The notes beneath the pieces were generated by a model. It was not told where the DNA came from, made no database searches, and worked only from the letters and a program-made list of their open reading frames with translations. A stretch of DNA of 64,000 bases from Rhipidocladum racemiflorum (taxonomy: Eukaryota > Streptophyta > Magnoliopsida > Poales > Poaceae): the NCBI GenBank assembly GCA_036346355.1, contig CM070583.1, forward strand, positions 9,238,001 through 9,302,000, given 5' to 3'. Shown in pieces: positions 1 through 11,932 of this stretch. The position numbers and the translations under genes were made by a program. Position 1 is the stretch's first letter. Each line of letters begins with the position of its first letter.

Positions 1-2157
1 CTATACGCTGTGAGGTTTATTCGCATTTTCGGGCTGTTTTCGGGAGTTTGGGCCTCTCTGGGGGAGTTCGGGCCCAAGAGGGTTGTGTCGTGGGCCTTGG
101 TGGGAGGATTTTTGGGCCCATGAGGGAGGAAGAGGCAGGATAACCTGCCTTGGGGCGTCCTCCCCCTGCCCTTGTGCGCCCCACCTCTCCCCTTTTGCAA
201 ACCCTAGCCGCCACACCTCTCATCTCCCTCCTAGCCGCCCCATCTCCTCTCCCCATTGCGCCACCACCCCTCCACCACCTCTCCACCTCCCTTGCTGCCC
301 CTAGGGGAGATCCCCACCTCAACACCTCGAAGATCCATCCGTTGGAGGCTCCGCGACGAGGAGATCCGGCGGGATTGGAGCGAGGAAGGAGATCGCGCGA
401 ACCGGGAGGAGATCCATTGGGTTTTCATGCGTTGGGCGAAGGTATGGCCATGGGAATCCTTGGGGTTGGTCTAGGATCTGTTCTAAGGGTTATTATCATG
501 TTTTTAGATCAATTGGTGGTGCTGGAATTGAGTAGATTAGATTAGATCTAGAAGTTGCCACGTTCTCTGTTTCGGACAGCATGAGCAGTCGACCTAGGGT
601 TTGGGTTTTCGCCAATTTAAATTCGGAATTTGGTCGTACGAATGTTGAAGAAGTTGTAGGTAATTTCAATACCTTTCATTGGGTATAAAGAAATTTAAAT
701 TCCGCCCAGCCGTTTGAAAGTTATGCTTGTTTTACCGAACGTATTAAAATATGTGACGTGATTGGAACAGATCACGGTATTCTGTAGATTAAACCACTTT
801 AGAGTCCGAATCAGTCTTTCCTTATACTTAGAAAAAGTTAGGAAATTTCCTAAGCTACGCGAGGATGTACTCGTTTAATAGATTCGGAGTGTTAGAACTC
901 AAGTTGTGCCTTTTGGAAGGCTGCTTTCCCGACGGGACAGAACCTCTGTTTTTGGGTTTTGCGAGTAGTTTGCGATGTCTGGGTAGAAGAGGGTTTGCGT
1001 ACTGTTTTGTGGACATGATTGTGTGTGTGTGGTACCTATGTGCAGGAGGTGTGACCCCGGGAGTGCCTTCTACTTATCGCCAATCCGTCGCCCGTGGTTG
1101 AGGCGAGTGTATTGGAATGGGTAGCGGGTTGTAGTTTGCTAGATTGGTTGAGATTGAAATTGAATATATGTTATGTTCACATGCCATGCCTTAATGATTG
1201 CCAATGATATGATGGATATGCTTACTATGTTATGATGCCATGTGATAATGTACAAGTGATTTATGACGTTGGCATGATTGCATACATGACATGATACATG
1301 GCCCGGGCGGTGAGAAAGTCATAACTAGTCCGGGGAAGGTCGGTGAGAAAGTTATGACTATTCCGGAGAGCCAATGAGTAAGTCCTACATCGTGATTCCA
1401 TCCACCGCGGTGTGGGGAAGCGAGAAGTAGGCACCCTCCATCTTCGGGATGGAAGGGGGGAGAGGGTGCACACCGACGGGTGTGTACTCAACCATACCGG
1501 TATGAGTTTCCAGGAGATATGTGCATCGCATCGCATTGCATTGCATTATATGAGGATGTTATATGATGATGATATATGATGATGGTCAATGATATGCTTA
1601 CGCTATGAATATGAGATGTGTATGATGTTGTATGTGAAAAGTGGTGATGAAGGTATTAGAATGTATTTTCTTGTTCCATTGCAATATACTTGCTGAGTGA
1701 TGAACTCACGCTTGTGTTTATGTTGTTTTTCTTAAGTACCATGAAACCGGCATGCGGGAAAAGGGCATTAGCTACACTACTTCTACACGTAGCTTCACAT
1801 TATTATACAGTTTAATCAGTGGGAGCCATGATAATAATGATTAGTGCCATGAATCTTGGTGTTTGGGCTTGAGTTCATCGTTTGGTTTGTTATATTTGTT
1901 GGAATGGTTGAATTCCTTAGTTTAGACATAAGTGATGCTTTATTCATTGTTATTGTTGTTCTAGATGTCTTATGCTCTGATATAACTTGCCTTGTTATTA
2001 CTCTTGCTCCAATTCATGGAAAAACAAAGGAGATGCTGCCGAAATTTTCGGTTTTAGCATTTACTTCTTTGATGTAATTTATCTTAGTTTATGGTATTTA
2101 GATGTTGTTTAGCCTATGTTTGGTAGCATTCAGGCATGCTAGATGCTGAGGTGTTAC
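1..2157 (+). repeat. Probable Ty3/Gypsy LTR fragment, left edge cut by the window
   Basis: No protein domain is visible. The layout resembles the other long LTRs here read on the + strand. There is a GC-rich, pyrimidine-rich third (about 100-450), then AT-rich DNA. An AG...GC-donor block lies at 1055-1102 (acceptor TGCAG, donor GAG|GCGAGT). A 'cttgctgagt...actcac' motif near 1690 sits about as far from the end as in the other LTRs. The unit ends in TGTTACA at about 2157. No primer-binding site follows, so it would be a solo LTR, a 3' LTR or a fragment. The left boundary and the TSD cannot be fixed. The block at 1055-1102 reads into TGA in the phase used by the others, so this is either a decayed or a different family. 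Confidence 0.45.
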
Positions 2158-2306
2158 ATAATTTTCATGCCTTCAAGCTCTCAGCTAATTCACTGGCTTC
2201 AAGAAATCTTTCTCCAACATCTGTCAGCTTCCTTCTTCGTTGGATCAACTTCAATGGATCCCAACCAAGTACTTGTCCTTGAACCCGAAAGAATACTGCT
2301 TATATC
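2158..2306. other. Unassigned flank between the LTR fragment and the Tat element
   Basis: These 149 bp match nothing else in the window by eye. The minus strand has a short open stretch, but no start, domain or splice frame supports a gene. It may be target DNA of the Tat insertion, or the beginning of its LTR if that LTR starts further left than I placed it. Confidence 0.3.
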
Positions 2307-2683
2307 TGATAGGTAGTGTGGAGGATATAGGTCCCGGGTGTATACATGGCATGGCGAAAGGAACGACCAAAAGAGAAGGGACAAGATCAGGCATATATAC
2401 TCGGGTGTCATGAGAACTTTCCCACCGTAACTAACCAGGAACATAGAAAAGAGAGATTGTAATCACAGGGACATCGCCTCAGATAAGGAAGGCTTCGATT
2501 TCCCTATTTGTAACTGACTCGGACTCCTTCTCATATGACTGAGTCGGATCCCTCTATCTCTCCCGTTATAAGAGAGGAGAGGGGGTCCCAGAGGGGATCA
2601 TCGAATCATATACAGCACAATCCCAGAACACAGGACTAGGGTTTTACCTCCTCCGCAGAGGGCTCGAACCTGTCTAAACCCTT
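2307..2683 (+). repeat. Element G 5' LTR, part 1
   Basis: The start is placed at a TGATAGG about 450 bp (net) from the LTR end, which suits short Tat LTRs. A TATA-like ttataagag at 2576-2584 is followed by a typical rice-type Tat leader (gggtcccagagggg ... cctcctccgc). The LTR stops at ccctt (2679-2683), the target duplicated by element A, and resumes at 24557. Confidence 0.6.
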
Positions 2684-4092
2684 TGTAACGTCCCCAAAAA
2701 TTTCTTCTAATATATTCAGTGTGTTTCTGGGATTATTTGTAATTTTCCGTAATATACTTGGAAGCCTTGCGAGAAAGTCGGATTCACGTTTATTGAACTA
2801 ATCGTATTAAATAAAGATCAGGCATTTTTGTATGTGCGTAAAATCTAAAATTTTGTTTAAAATTAAGATAACGGGTAGACGAGAGTGTCTCCTCAAATAT
2901 TTTCGGAAAACATGTTATATAACTTAAGTCGTTGTTGTTACAAAAGTCTGTACAGGTGTCTGATTTCACTAAAAGAATTTCTGCGAAAAATCTATACGTC
3001 GAAAAATCGCGAAACTAACTTTGTTAAGCTCCAACAAGTCCCCAGTATTTTAGAGTATTTTTTTGGATTTTAGATCCTGTCCATTATTTTTTTTCAACAT
3101 ATCTTTACAATGTATATGTGTATATACCCATATGTGCTTGGACGTTCGTGGGACGTTCGTTTCAGCCGTTTCATTTTCTGAGACTTTTAATTGTCCGACG
3201 TTTCCATTTCCTAGCTCGTATGCATGTACTGGTAGTCACGTAGTACATTTCTACAGGTGTGCATGCAAGCAGGAAACCGCTCATTTCCTTAATCAAGTCG
3301 ATTGCATGAGGCAGTAATGGAGGAGTATGTTCACGTTATTTCCTTAAATTCAGCCGTTACCGTTTCCAGCAGGCTCCTTTATTCTTGCACGCATGGTCTA
3401 GCTAGTAATGCGTTCCTTTAATCCAGCATGCCTGGTAACGTGGGCATTTGAATCTCTCAGCCGTTTCCATTTAACGCCTGCATGATTCTCTTCCATTGAT
3501 AGCACACACGCATGGTCTTTCTTTTCACCTGCACCTGAATTCCCTCATACACTCAGCCTTTCTTCACACCATTTGTTTTGGCACCAACCCAAAGCTCCGG
3601 TGTCTTCTCCATTGCATCCACATCTCCCTACCATTGTCCTTGACGCCGCTGTCGCCGCCGTCGTCGTCACCATCACTGTCGTCGCGTTGCCGCCGTCGTT
3701 GCTGCCCCATTAACACCGTCGCCGCCGGCGCACTCTCCGGCCTCGCCTTCTTTCACGTCGACGATCCGCGCTACTGCCCGTCGTCGATCGGTACCTTTTT
3801 ATTTCTTTGGCGCGCACTCTACCTTGATTGATCGATTGATCCTGTCAACGCGTAATCGTGTATATATATGTTAGTATATATACGTATAGGTTAGGCGGAT
3901 GTATTCTGTAGCCTGTGCCTATACATGTCTACGTGTAGGTATACTTGGTCAATTCACGTGTAGATATAGTCGCGCGTAGATATATTCGGTTGCTACACAT
4001 GTAAAAATATATATCGTAGCATATTGATTCGGTACTCTCTGTTATTAGATGCTAGCAGTATGTATACGTGTGGATATATTCGTCGGATCCGC

Positions 4093-4342
4093 CAGGGGCG
4101 GAACTAGAGAAAAAATCATCGGGGTTCACCACTTCATCATATATGTGATAACAACGTATTATTCTTACCATTTGCTTGTTATTTGCCTCCCGGTGTCGCA
4201 AGATTTAGATGAAGGGGGTTCACATATACTATATATATATAGACTAACATACACTAATTTTTTTGACCTCATGTTGTATACACTATTTTTTTTTGACCCG
4301 GTGTCCTGTGACACCGGGTAATATACGCTACTTCCGCCCCTG
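4093..4342. mobile_element. hAT-like MITE, 250 bp
   Basis: The terminal inverted repeat is CAGGGGCGGAA / TTCCGCCCCTG. It is flanked by a perfect 8-bp duplication ggatccgc (4085-4092 and 4343-4350). The 3' LTR of the same element has the empty site (ggatccgc once, about 22185), which proves insertion after A integrated. An 8-bp TSD and a CAGGGG-type TIR are hAT superfamily traits. The inside is AT-rich with no ORF, so it would need a transposase supplied elsewhere. Confidence 0.93.
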
Positions 4343-4915
4343 GGATCCGCATAGGTATATTCGGCCGATTCGCAAGTATAAATTTTCTATATGCGTTTAT
4401 ACGGTTATATTAGGAATAATATGTGTTTAAATACGCATTGTATTACGTGGTTTCGGTTCCTCACGTAACTAGCCGAACCAATAAGAATACGCATACACAA
4501 CGTGAACAGTGCCATGCACAAGGAAAACAAGAGATTAGTTTGTACGTAGTAATTTTAGGAAATTGCGAAATTTGTCTTTTTCACTACATATTCGTTTTAG
4601 CTCCAAATAGTATGCAACAAATTTTGTTAATTAGTAAAAATTAATACCTTCGTATGATAATTTTACTGAAATTTTATAATTAGATTTATACTGTTAAACT
4701 ATTCGCAGAAAGTCTAAATTGACGAATTTTGTATCTCCTAAACTATACGTCCAAAAATGTCAAAATAAATTTTATAAATCTTATAAAATGCCAAACTAAT
4801 TATCTGAAAGATTTCATGAAATTACAAGCTAGTTTGATTTGTAGTATTTTTTTTTCTGCATGTGTGTCGTATGTTGATTTGCGTATTTATTTGGTTCTTT
4901 AACTGTTGCGCGTAG

Positions 4916-4996
4916 ACGTCGAACTATGTGAGGGATTTGATTTCGAGGAACAAGCTCAAGATCAAGATCTAGACCAAAACCAGCTGATCATTGAAG
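4916..4996 (+). other. LTR exon-like block 2 (A, 5' LTR)
   Basis: 81 nt between a U-rich acceptor ending gcgcgTAG and a GC-type donor GAAG|GCAAGT. In phase 1 it is open and acidic (motifs GFDFEEQAQDQ). The counterpart in the 3' LTR is 22956-23036. See the finding on an LTR-encoded spliced ORF. No start codon exon has been located. Confidence 0.4.
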
Positions 4997-6185
4997 GCAA
5001 GTTATGCTTTGATCATTTTGTTCCCATGTTTTAAAATATTAGTTTGTTTTAAATTATGATGCTTTTGAGTAAATTTGGGATTAGCTAAATACCACTTGAT
5101 ATTGTCACCTTGTCCATAATACTTGTATGCCAATATACCATTTGTCACCCTAGGTTGGATTATACATACTGGTTAATACTGATCACCAGAATGGGGTAAT
5201 TAGATTGTGGTAGTTCTGCTTAGCCATGCCATTCGAGCTAATGACACAAATTTGGAAGTAAGCTGAATACTGACTATTGAACTGTGGAACCTGTTTTGAA
5301 AGAATGTGACATGTGTTGTTGATAAGTTGTTGGCACATGGTGCATGGTAATCAACCGTGTGGGAAAATGGTTTAGACTGTGGCAAGTGGCAAGTGATCAA
5401 TGGGGGGCCCGATGTGGCACATGGGAGAGATGTTGTTGAATTTGGTTTTGTGAACTTTGGGTAGTTTTGCCACGGTCAACCTAAGGACTTAACCTTGCAA
5501 GCCTTTGAACTGGGCCTAACATACAACCACATGTCTGGAGTGGGACAGACCTAGTTGAGTATGATTCCGAAGTCTTAGCATGCGAGACCTCATGTGGTTT
5601 TTGTAGCTATAAATGTGGAAAGAAGGGTGTAGTGTTTACCGTATTGGTCTTACATCTCTCTTCAACGGTATACGTTGGCCCTGTACTTCTGCTCCGCAAA
5701 AGGGAAGGGACAGTGGGAACTTTACCGGGAGGTACGCATGCGAGGATGGAAGTTTTGGAAAGACTTTGTTATGGTTACTCGCCTGTGTGGTGTTTAACTA
5801 TATCGTGTGGGTAAAGTGTATAACCTCTGCAGAGTGTACAAACTATTCGAATAGCCGAGTCCACGGTATTGGACATTGCTCAGGTATTATAGTCAAGGGT
5901 TAGACTTTATTAAAAAGGTGGTTGGGATAAAAGATGAAGTTAATGGAAACATGGTTTAGGATGTGGGAATACTTTTACTTAACCTCTAGAAAAGATATTG
6001 TTACATTATTTGTTTTTACCGCTTTCGAATCTATTTATGTTACTTGTTAAAAACTGCTTCACCGCAAAATAAACCTGTTATGACATTCCATTGGAATAAG
6101 CTTGGCATGTAGTATATTAGGTTGCATTCTGTGCATAGCTTGTTGAGTACCAATGTACTCACCCCTCCAAAAATCACAGCACCAG

Positions 6186-6217
6186 AAGAAGAGGATCTGC
6201 AAGCCTTTGAAGAGTAG
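6186..6217 (+). other. LTR exon-like block 3 (A, 5' LTR), truncated by a stop
   Basis: Follows an acceptor CACCAG. In phase 1 it encodes an acidic run beginning EEEDLQA and stops at 6215-6217. The 3' LTR copy reads through this position to a later stop, so the earlier TAG is a private mutation here. Confidence 0.35.
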
Positions 6218-6249
6218 CAGAACAGAGAGGCGAACATCTAGGGGCATGC

Positions 6250-9200
6250 TGTAACACCCCAAAATTTTGCTTTTCTTAAATTCATGTGTGATTTGGCACT
6301 TTGGTGAATTTTTGGAATTTTCTGGAATTTATTTGGATTTATTTGGAATTTATTTGAATTTATTCCCTTTTGAAATAATTAAAGAATTTAATTTTGCAAA
6401 TAAAATTTTGCTGGAAATATTTTATTTGAGTCCAAAATGATCAAAGTATTTTCCAGAATTTTTCGAATTTTTCTCGAGTCATTTGCTATTTTTAATGAAT
6501 TAAATGAATTCGGGAATTATTTTAATTATTAAATCGCTGGAAAATCCAACTCGGGTCAAATCTTGTTCATCCGACCGAAGTCGGACTCGAGTCCGACCGA
6601 GCCGATTGACTCGACCAACCAACTTGAAAACCTAATTGATCCCAACCGCTGATCAAGATCCAACGGCCGAGATCCGCCTGCACGGGTTCGAGCGCCGTCG
6701 ACCCGGACCGATCGCCGTCGCGATCGTGGCCGTTGATCGTGGACGCGTGGGACGGCTGGGATTGCGTCGTCTTCCCGTGACCGAAGCCGGACTCCGCCGC
6801 GCATAGCCGCCGTGGACCGATTAGGTTTCCGCTTTGTGCACGCCGCCGAGGCCATTTAAGGCGTGGAGTTATCGCCGAGGATCGCTGTTCGTGTAGCGCG
6901 CTTATTGCCTAAGTTCCAACGCCCAAGCCGCCGCCGTCGCCTCACGATTTCTACGGAGTTTGGGAGTGCCGCCGTGGTTTTCTTCGCTTCGGCGCGTTCG
7001 TCATCCTCCGCCGCCTTCAAGCTCGGATCCCGAGAACCTTGCGTCGAGGCGCACTCTTACCGGTGCACTCACTTGGCCGAGACGCTCAAGCGCCGTTAGG
7101 GTGGTCGCCGTCCTCGGCCGGCAGCGCAACGCCGCCGCGAGCCATCGTCGCCCACGAAGCTCGGTGCACCGTTGGATCGAGATCCAACGCGACGAGTGAG
7201 GCCACGCCGCGTTCTTTTCCGTCTCGATTAGGTTTCAACCGTTAGATTTAGATCGTGCGGTCGTGGTTAGTTGTGTTGTAGCTTTAGGGTTAGATCTGGA
7301 CCGTCCGATCTAGATCGAGCGGCCCGGATCAACCGTGTAGTTTTGAGCGAGAGGTCTAGATCCAATGCGGACCGTTGATTTCAAATCAACGGCGAGATTG
7401 TGCCACGTGTGCTCAGCGCCCCACGCGTGGGGGCGTGTCTCGACACAGCGGGACCCGCGAGTCGAGGGCCCACGTGTCGGCCCGATCACGCAGCGTGCGT
7501 GAAACCCAATGGCGGTGGGGCCCACATGTCGGCCGAGGCGTAGAAGTCGTGGGCCGAGTCCACCGTGGACCCGAGCCAAGCGTGGACCGAGTCCATGGAC
7601 CGGCCGACGTCACCAGCCAATCGCAGGTCGACACGTGTCCATGCCGACGCAATAATTAATTTCCGAAAAAGAAAATGATTTATTAATTCGAAATATTGAT
7701 TCAAATTTAGATTCAAACTTCAAACGCTTATAACTTTTATGCTTCAACTCCGATTTGAGCGATTCAAATTTCTAAATTTGTATAAAATTGAGATCTACCT
7801 AAATATGAATTTTATTTAATTTTTGACTAAAGTTTTTCTCTCTGTAATATTATTTAATTGATTATTTAAACTTTAATAGATCATAACTTTTATGCGTTTT
7901 AACTCCAAATTTGATTCGATTCCAGCTTCTAAAAATCCGTAAAATTACGTTCTCTCTGTTTATGGATTTTATTTGGAGTTTTGGGATGTTTTTGCCTATT
8001 GTTTATTGGGTATTTGCTATTTGCACGCTTTTACGAGTAGACGTTGAAGTGCCGGAAGGATTCGAGGAGAAGTGTTGACTCGTGATCCAACTCAAGACCA
8101 AGAGCAAGTACTTTTTGAAGGCAAGTTGTGCTTTGACCATGTTGATCCTATTTCAAATCTATTTTGATTTAAACTATTGCATGCTAGTTTAATTAGAAAG
8201 ATACTTTGTTTAAACATGGGGTTAGATAAATACCAATTTGCTATATGACACCTTGATTACTTAAGTATGTGCCATGACCTTTTGTCACCCTAGTTGTGGT
8301 TTACTAGTTGGACATTATTAAATTGCCAACATGGGTTTAGACCAGATTGTAGTATCTTTGCTTAGACACACTCGTGCTCATGACATGATTTTGGACAATC
8401 AAATGATAATATGGACTTAATGATATATTGAACCTGTTTTGGAAAAGTATCATGTGATGTTGGCCACGTGGTGCATGGTAATCAAGCGGGGTTTGATAAA
8501 CAGTTTTCGGCCAGGGCATGTGGCAAGAGTAATGTCAGGTGGGCGATTGTGGCATTGGGAATGTTGATTTGGTTCTTCTGTAGTCTTGCCCTGGTCACTC
8601 TAAGGACTTAACCTTGCAAGCCTTTGAACTGGGTCATACTTGCAACCACATGGCTGGAATGGGACGGCCCTAGTTGACTAAGTCGCTAAGGACTCACTTG
8701 TGGAGCCTCAGGGTGTCGATTACACCGTTTGTGTGATTATGCGGGAGCGTGATCGTGGCTGTGGCCAGATACCCATCTAACGGTGTGTTGGTCCCATACT
8801 TCGCCTTGGCTAAGGGAAGGGATGGTGTAGAGCACGAACCCAGAGGACCACCTGTGTTGTTTGAGGCTTCCAGAAGGCTTTGTTATGATCGCTCATTCGC
8901 ATACTTTTGTATGGCGATTCACTACCGGTGACGTGGTGAGTGGATTGTATCTTGTGGGTAAAGTGCATAACCTCTGCAGAGTGTAGAATCTATTTAAATA
9001 GCCGAGTCCACGAGTCGACAATGCTCGGGAATTACGTCAAGGGTTAGACTTTACGAAAATAACTTGGATTTGAAAAGTTGGGTTGGTTTAATAATGAAGA
9101 TGATGGAAATGTGGTTTAGGATGGGGAAAATGTTTATTAAATTTCCTGAAAAGTTATTTATGCTTTACTTATTTCTACCGCTTTCGAATCTACTTTTATT

Positions 9201-9686
9201 ACTTGTCAAAAGTCAAGCATTTCTGCCAAATATACTGAGCTATTCCTTTGTACCAAGCCATGCATATAGTATATTAGCTTGCATTCTCAGGCATGACTTG
9301 CTTGAGTACCAAGTACTCACCCTTGCCTCAACACAATACCGCTTGAAGAGGAGACTACGCTTCGGAAGAGGAGTTCCAAGAGGACCCGTCTACTTAGGGA
9401 TGCGAGCGATCGGTCAGTTGCTGTGGTATCTTTGGATGGCGCCACAGTTTATTTGATTTTTCATTTCTTTGTTATTTCTCTTTCAATAAGTTTTGCCTTG
9501 CAAGGCATATATTTGTAACTTGGCCATAAGGTCGAGTAACCCTTTTATTATTTAAATAAAGTACTTTGATAGTCTCGTTAGGTATGATTGTGATATATAC
9601 CGATGTTAAGACTGTGTGCACTAAGCGCGTTCTGGACTAGTGCGAATACACAGAGGGTCCGGATTTGCAAATTCGGGGTCCCGACA
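6250..9686 (+). repeat. Element C 5' LTR (3437 bp)
   Basis: TG...CA termini, immediately followed by the primer site. It is collinear with 11933-15353, but many short insertions and deletions separate the two, especially in the GC-rich stretch 6650-7650. It contains the conserved CTCTGCAGAG block near 8949-9025 and a damaged exon-like block at 8041-8120. Confidence 0.92.
8041..8120 (+). other. LTR exon-like block 2 (C, 5' LTR), frameshifted
   Basis: Acceptor CGAGTAG and donor GAAG|GCAAGT match the element B copy, but the block is 80 nt instead of 81, having lost one G after GAGAAG. It is therefore out of frame. The block 3 acceptor of this LTR is also damaged (about 9345, 'ataccgc' where B has 'acaccag'). 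Confidence 0.35.
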
Positions 9687-9690
9687 GAGG

Positions 9691-9702
9691 TGGTATCGAG
9701 CC
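9691..9702 (+). other. Primer-binding site, element C (one base lost)
   Basis: TGGTATCGAGCC, the tRNA-Met complement with one A missing relative to TGGTATCAGAGCC in A and B. Four bases after the LTR end. Confidence 0.85.
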
Positions 9703-9905
9703 ATACTTGACCGTAGGCTCAACCCTAAGTTAGAATGGTCGTAGTGAGGATAAAACCTATTTTCTAAAAGCTAAAAATTTGTGAAGACAAGAAATGACAT
9801 CTCGACTTATCCCTTCTCTCTTTTCTTGTCTCTTGCTGAAATTTTCCCTTACCTTGTCACAATTTAAAAATTCCGGGTTCTTACGTAAAGCACTCTTGTG
9901 ACGAG

Positions 9906-10540
9906 ATGGAGGAAGAGTTCAACTACGTTGATCCGGGAGTTGGTCACGCCATGAACTTTGGCATATGCTACAGACTCTCGGAGATTTTGAGAAGCCCCAA
10001 TACCAAGTAGAAGTGATCGGACAAGCGGGATTGATCAAGGCTTGTGACGTGAGGATTGAGGTACCGCTAGGAAAAAGGGCCTGTGCAATCGCCTGATACA
10101 CCGCTGCCTTTGCCGGAGATCTACAATGCAGATGGGTATCCAAGAAGTATCACGACGCCGCAATGCGGCACATTACCCGTATCTACGCCCGAGAGTTGGA
10201 GAGTACGGTGTTCGATTACCATCCGCAGCGATAACCTTCTCGACCAAGGCGATTCAGGATGAGGATGCCACGGTTACACAGTTGGCACGATTTGTATTGT
10301 CGCCGCCAGGAGGATGTACTAGATAATACAAGCAAGGAGCTACGAGAAGGCCCGCAAGGAGATCACGACAGAGAAGAATAGATGGCGGGAAGCTCAAGAG
10401 TATGTGGCACATCTTCTCGCGAAGGATTGGCGAGCCGAGATGACTTTGTACGCGGACCAGACCGAGCGATTTGAGCTACACGAGCCAGATCCAGAGGAGT
10501 CAGATCTCGATGAGGACACCGCTTCTTCGACTACCACAGA
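9906..10540 (+). pseudogene. Remnant of the pre-gag accessory ORF (element C)
   Basis: Diverged homologue of the element B ORF at 45732-46502, found at the same place between primer site and gag. A similar start context gives MEEEFNY against MMMKNNY in B. Shared segments after allowing for frameshifts include QAGL, DVRI, IQEVSRR and RELE-TVF-HP-R, followed by a helical charged stretch and an acidic tail (EPDPEES...). Several stops and frameshifts break it, and the acidic tail runs straight into integrase sequence at about 10540. The function is unknown. Conservation of the same blocks in two diverged elements argues that it was once coding. Confidence 0.6.
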
Positions 10541-11896
10541 GGACTTCAAGTTGGATGAGCAAGGCACGTTGTGGATGAAGGATCGTATTTGTGTGCCTAA
10601 CAAAAAGGAGTTAAAGCAACTGATTCTGGAAGAAGCCCATGACTCTAAGTATTCAATTCATCCTGGAAGCGCCAAGATGTATCAGATCTCAAGGAGAGAT
10701 TCTCGTGGCCGAGCATGAAACGTGAAGTTGCCGAGCATGTTGCATTGTGCGGACGTATGCCGAGAGAGTCAAGGCAATGCATCGAGACCAGCCAGGATTG
10801 CTACTTACCGAAGATACCTGAGTGGAAGTGGGAGGAAATCGGAATGGATTTCATTACCGGTTTGCCGAAGACTCAAGGAGGTTATGACTCCATATGGGTT
10901 ATAGTGGATCGCTTGACCAAAGTAGCCCATTTTATCCTCGTGAAGACCACTTACTCGGGAGATAAGTTAGCGTAGTTGTACATGATCAGGATTGTCTGCT
11001 TGCACGAGTGCCAAAGAGGATTGTATCTACGAGAGGTACCCAATTTACCTCAAGGTTCGGGAATAAGTTGCATGAAGCCATGGGAACCCGTTTAAACTTC
11101 AAGATGTACCTTATCATCCACAGACGGATGGATGACCAGAAAGAGTCAACCAGATTCTGGAGGATATGTTGAGAGCTTGTGCATTGGCTTATGCTACCTC
11201 TTGGGATAAGAGTTTGCCGTATGCCGAGTTCGATTACAACAATAGTTATCAGGCTAGTTTACTGAGATGTCACCTTTCGAGGCACTTTGTATGGTCGACT
11301 CGTCGGACGCCATTGAATTGGAATGAGACCGGCGAGCGCCGTGTCTTTGGGCCTGATATTCTTCAAGAGGCTGAAGAGCGATTGCCGTGATTAGGAAAGG
11401 TTGAAGATAGCCCAATCTCGTGAGAAGAGTTATCTTGACAATCGTCGCCGAGACTTGAGTTTTGAACCGTAAGACTTTGTATACCTCGGAGTTACGCCTC
11501 TCGGGGGAGTTAAGAGGTTCCATGCCAAAGGGAAACTCGCACCCGTTATGTTGGACCATTTAAGATTTTGAGTCAGCGGAGGCGGGGTTGCTTACCATCC
11601 TGAGTTGCCACAAATGTTAGCAGGAGTACACGGCGTATTCCATGTGTCCTGGGCTGAAGAAATGTCTCCGAGTTCCTGAGGAACAGACATCGCTAGAGTC
11701 AATCGAGTTGCAAGAGGACTTGACTTATAAGGAACATCCTGTGAGGATTCTGGACACAATGGATCGAGAAACTAGAAACAAGTCAACCCGTTTCTGTAGA
11801 GTTCAGTGGAGCAACCATGAAGAAAGTGAAGCGACTTGGGAGCGCGAAGAGGATTTGAAGAAAGAATTTCCAAACCTGTTCTGTAGTAAGCCCTGA
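10541..11896 (+). pseudogene. Integrase and C-terminal region remnant (element C)
   Basis: Starts at EDFKLDEQGTLWMKDRICVP, the lead-in to the integrase zinc-binding domain. It continues through HPGSAKMYQ, the core (GMDFITGLPKTQGG) and the C-terminal chromodomain-like tail (STRFCRVQWSNH). Against element B it carries many one- or two-base indels and scattered stops, for example in the active-site region about 11020-11110. It is not translatable as one frame. It ends just before a polypurine tract. Confidence 0.85.
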
Positions 11897-11918
11897 ATCT
11901 CGGGGACGAGATTCTATT

Positions 11919-11930
11919 AAGGGGGGGAGG
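11919..11930 (+). other. Polypurine tract, element C
   Basis: aagggggggagg two bases before the 3' LTR. This is the plus-strand primer site and is identical in form to that of element B. Confidence 0.85.
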
Positions 11931-11932
11931 TT

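Larger units (their letters stand above)
2684..6249 (+). repeat. Element A 5' LTR, part 1
   Basis: Begins TGTAACGTCC and matches the 3' LTR at 20786 closely. It is interrupted after catgc (6245-6249) by element C and continues at 15354. Relative to the 3' LTR it has gained a MITE at 4093-4342 and lacks a 211-bp tandem duplication and a short stretch near 5055. It contains the exon-like blocks at 4916-4996 and 6186-6217 and the conserved CTCTGCAGAG/TTCGAA block at about 5806-5876. Confidence 0.92.

Noticed and set aside
1261..1536. 91-codon minus-strand open frame in the left LTR fragment
   Set aside because: No homologue among the other LTRs, opposite to the inferred LTR direction, and no domain.
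2199..2444. Minus-strand open stretch that could be a captured host-gene fragment
   Set aside because: No recognisable domain, it overlaps the presumed Tat LTR, and no splice-consistent frame extends it.
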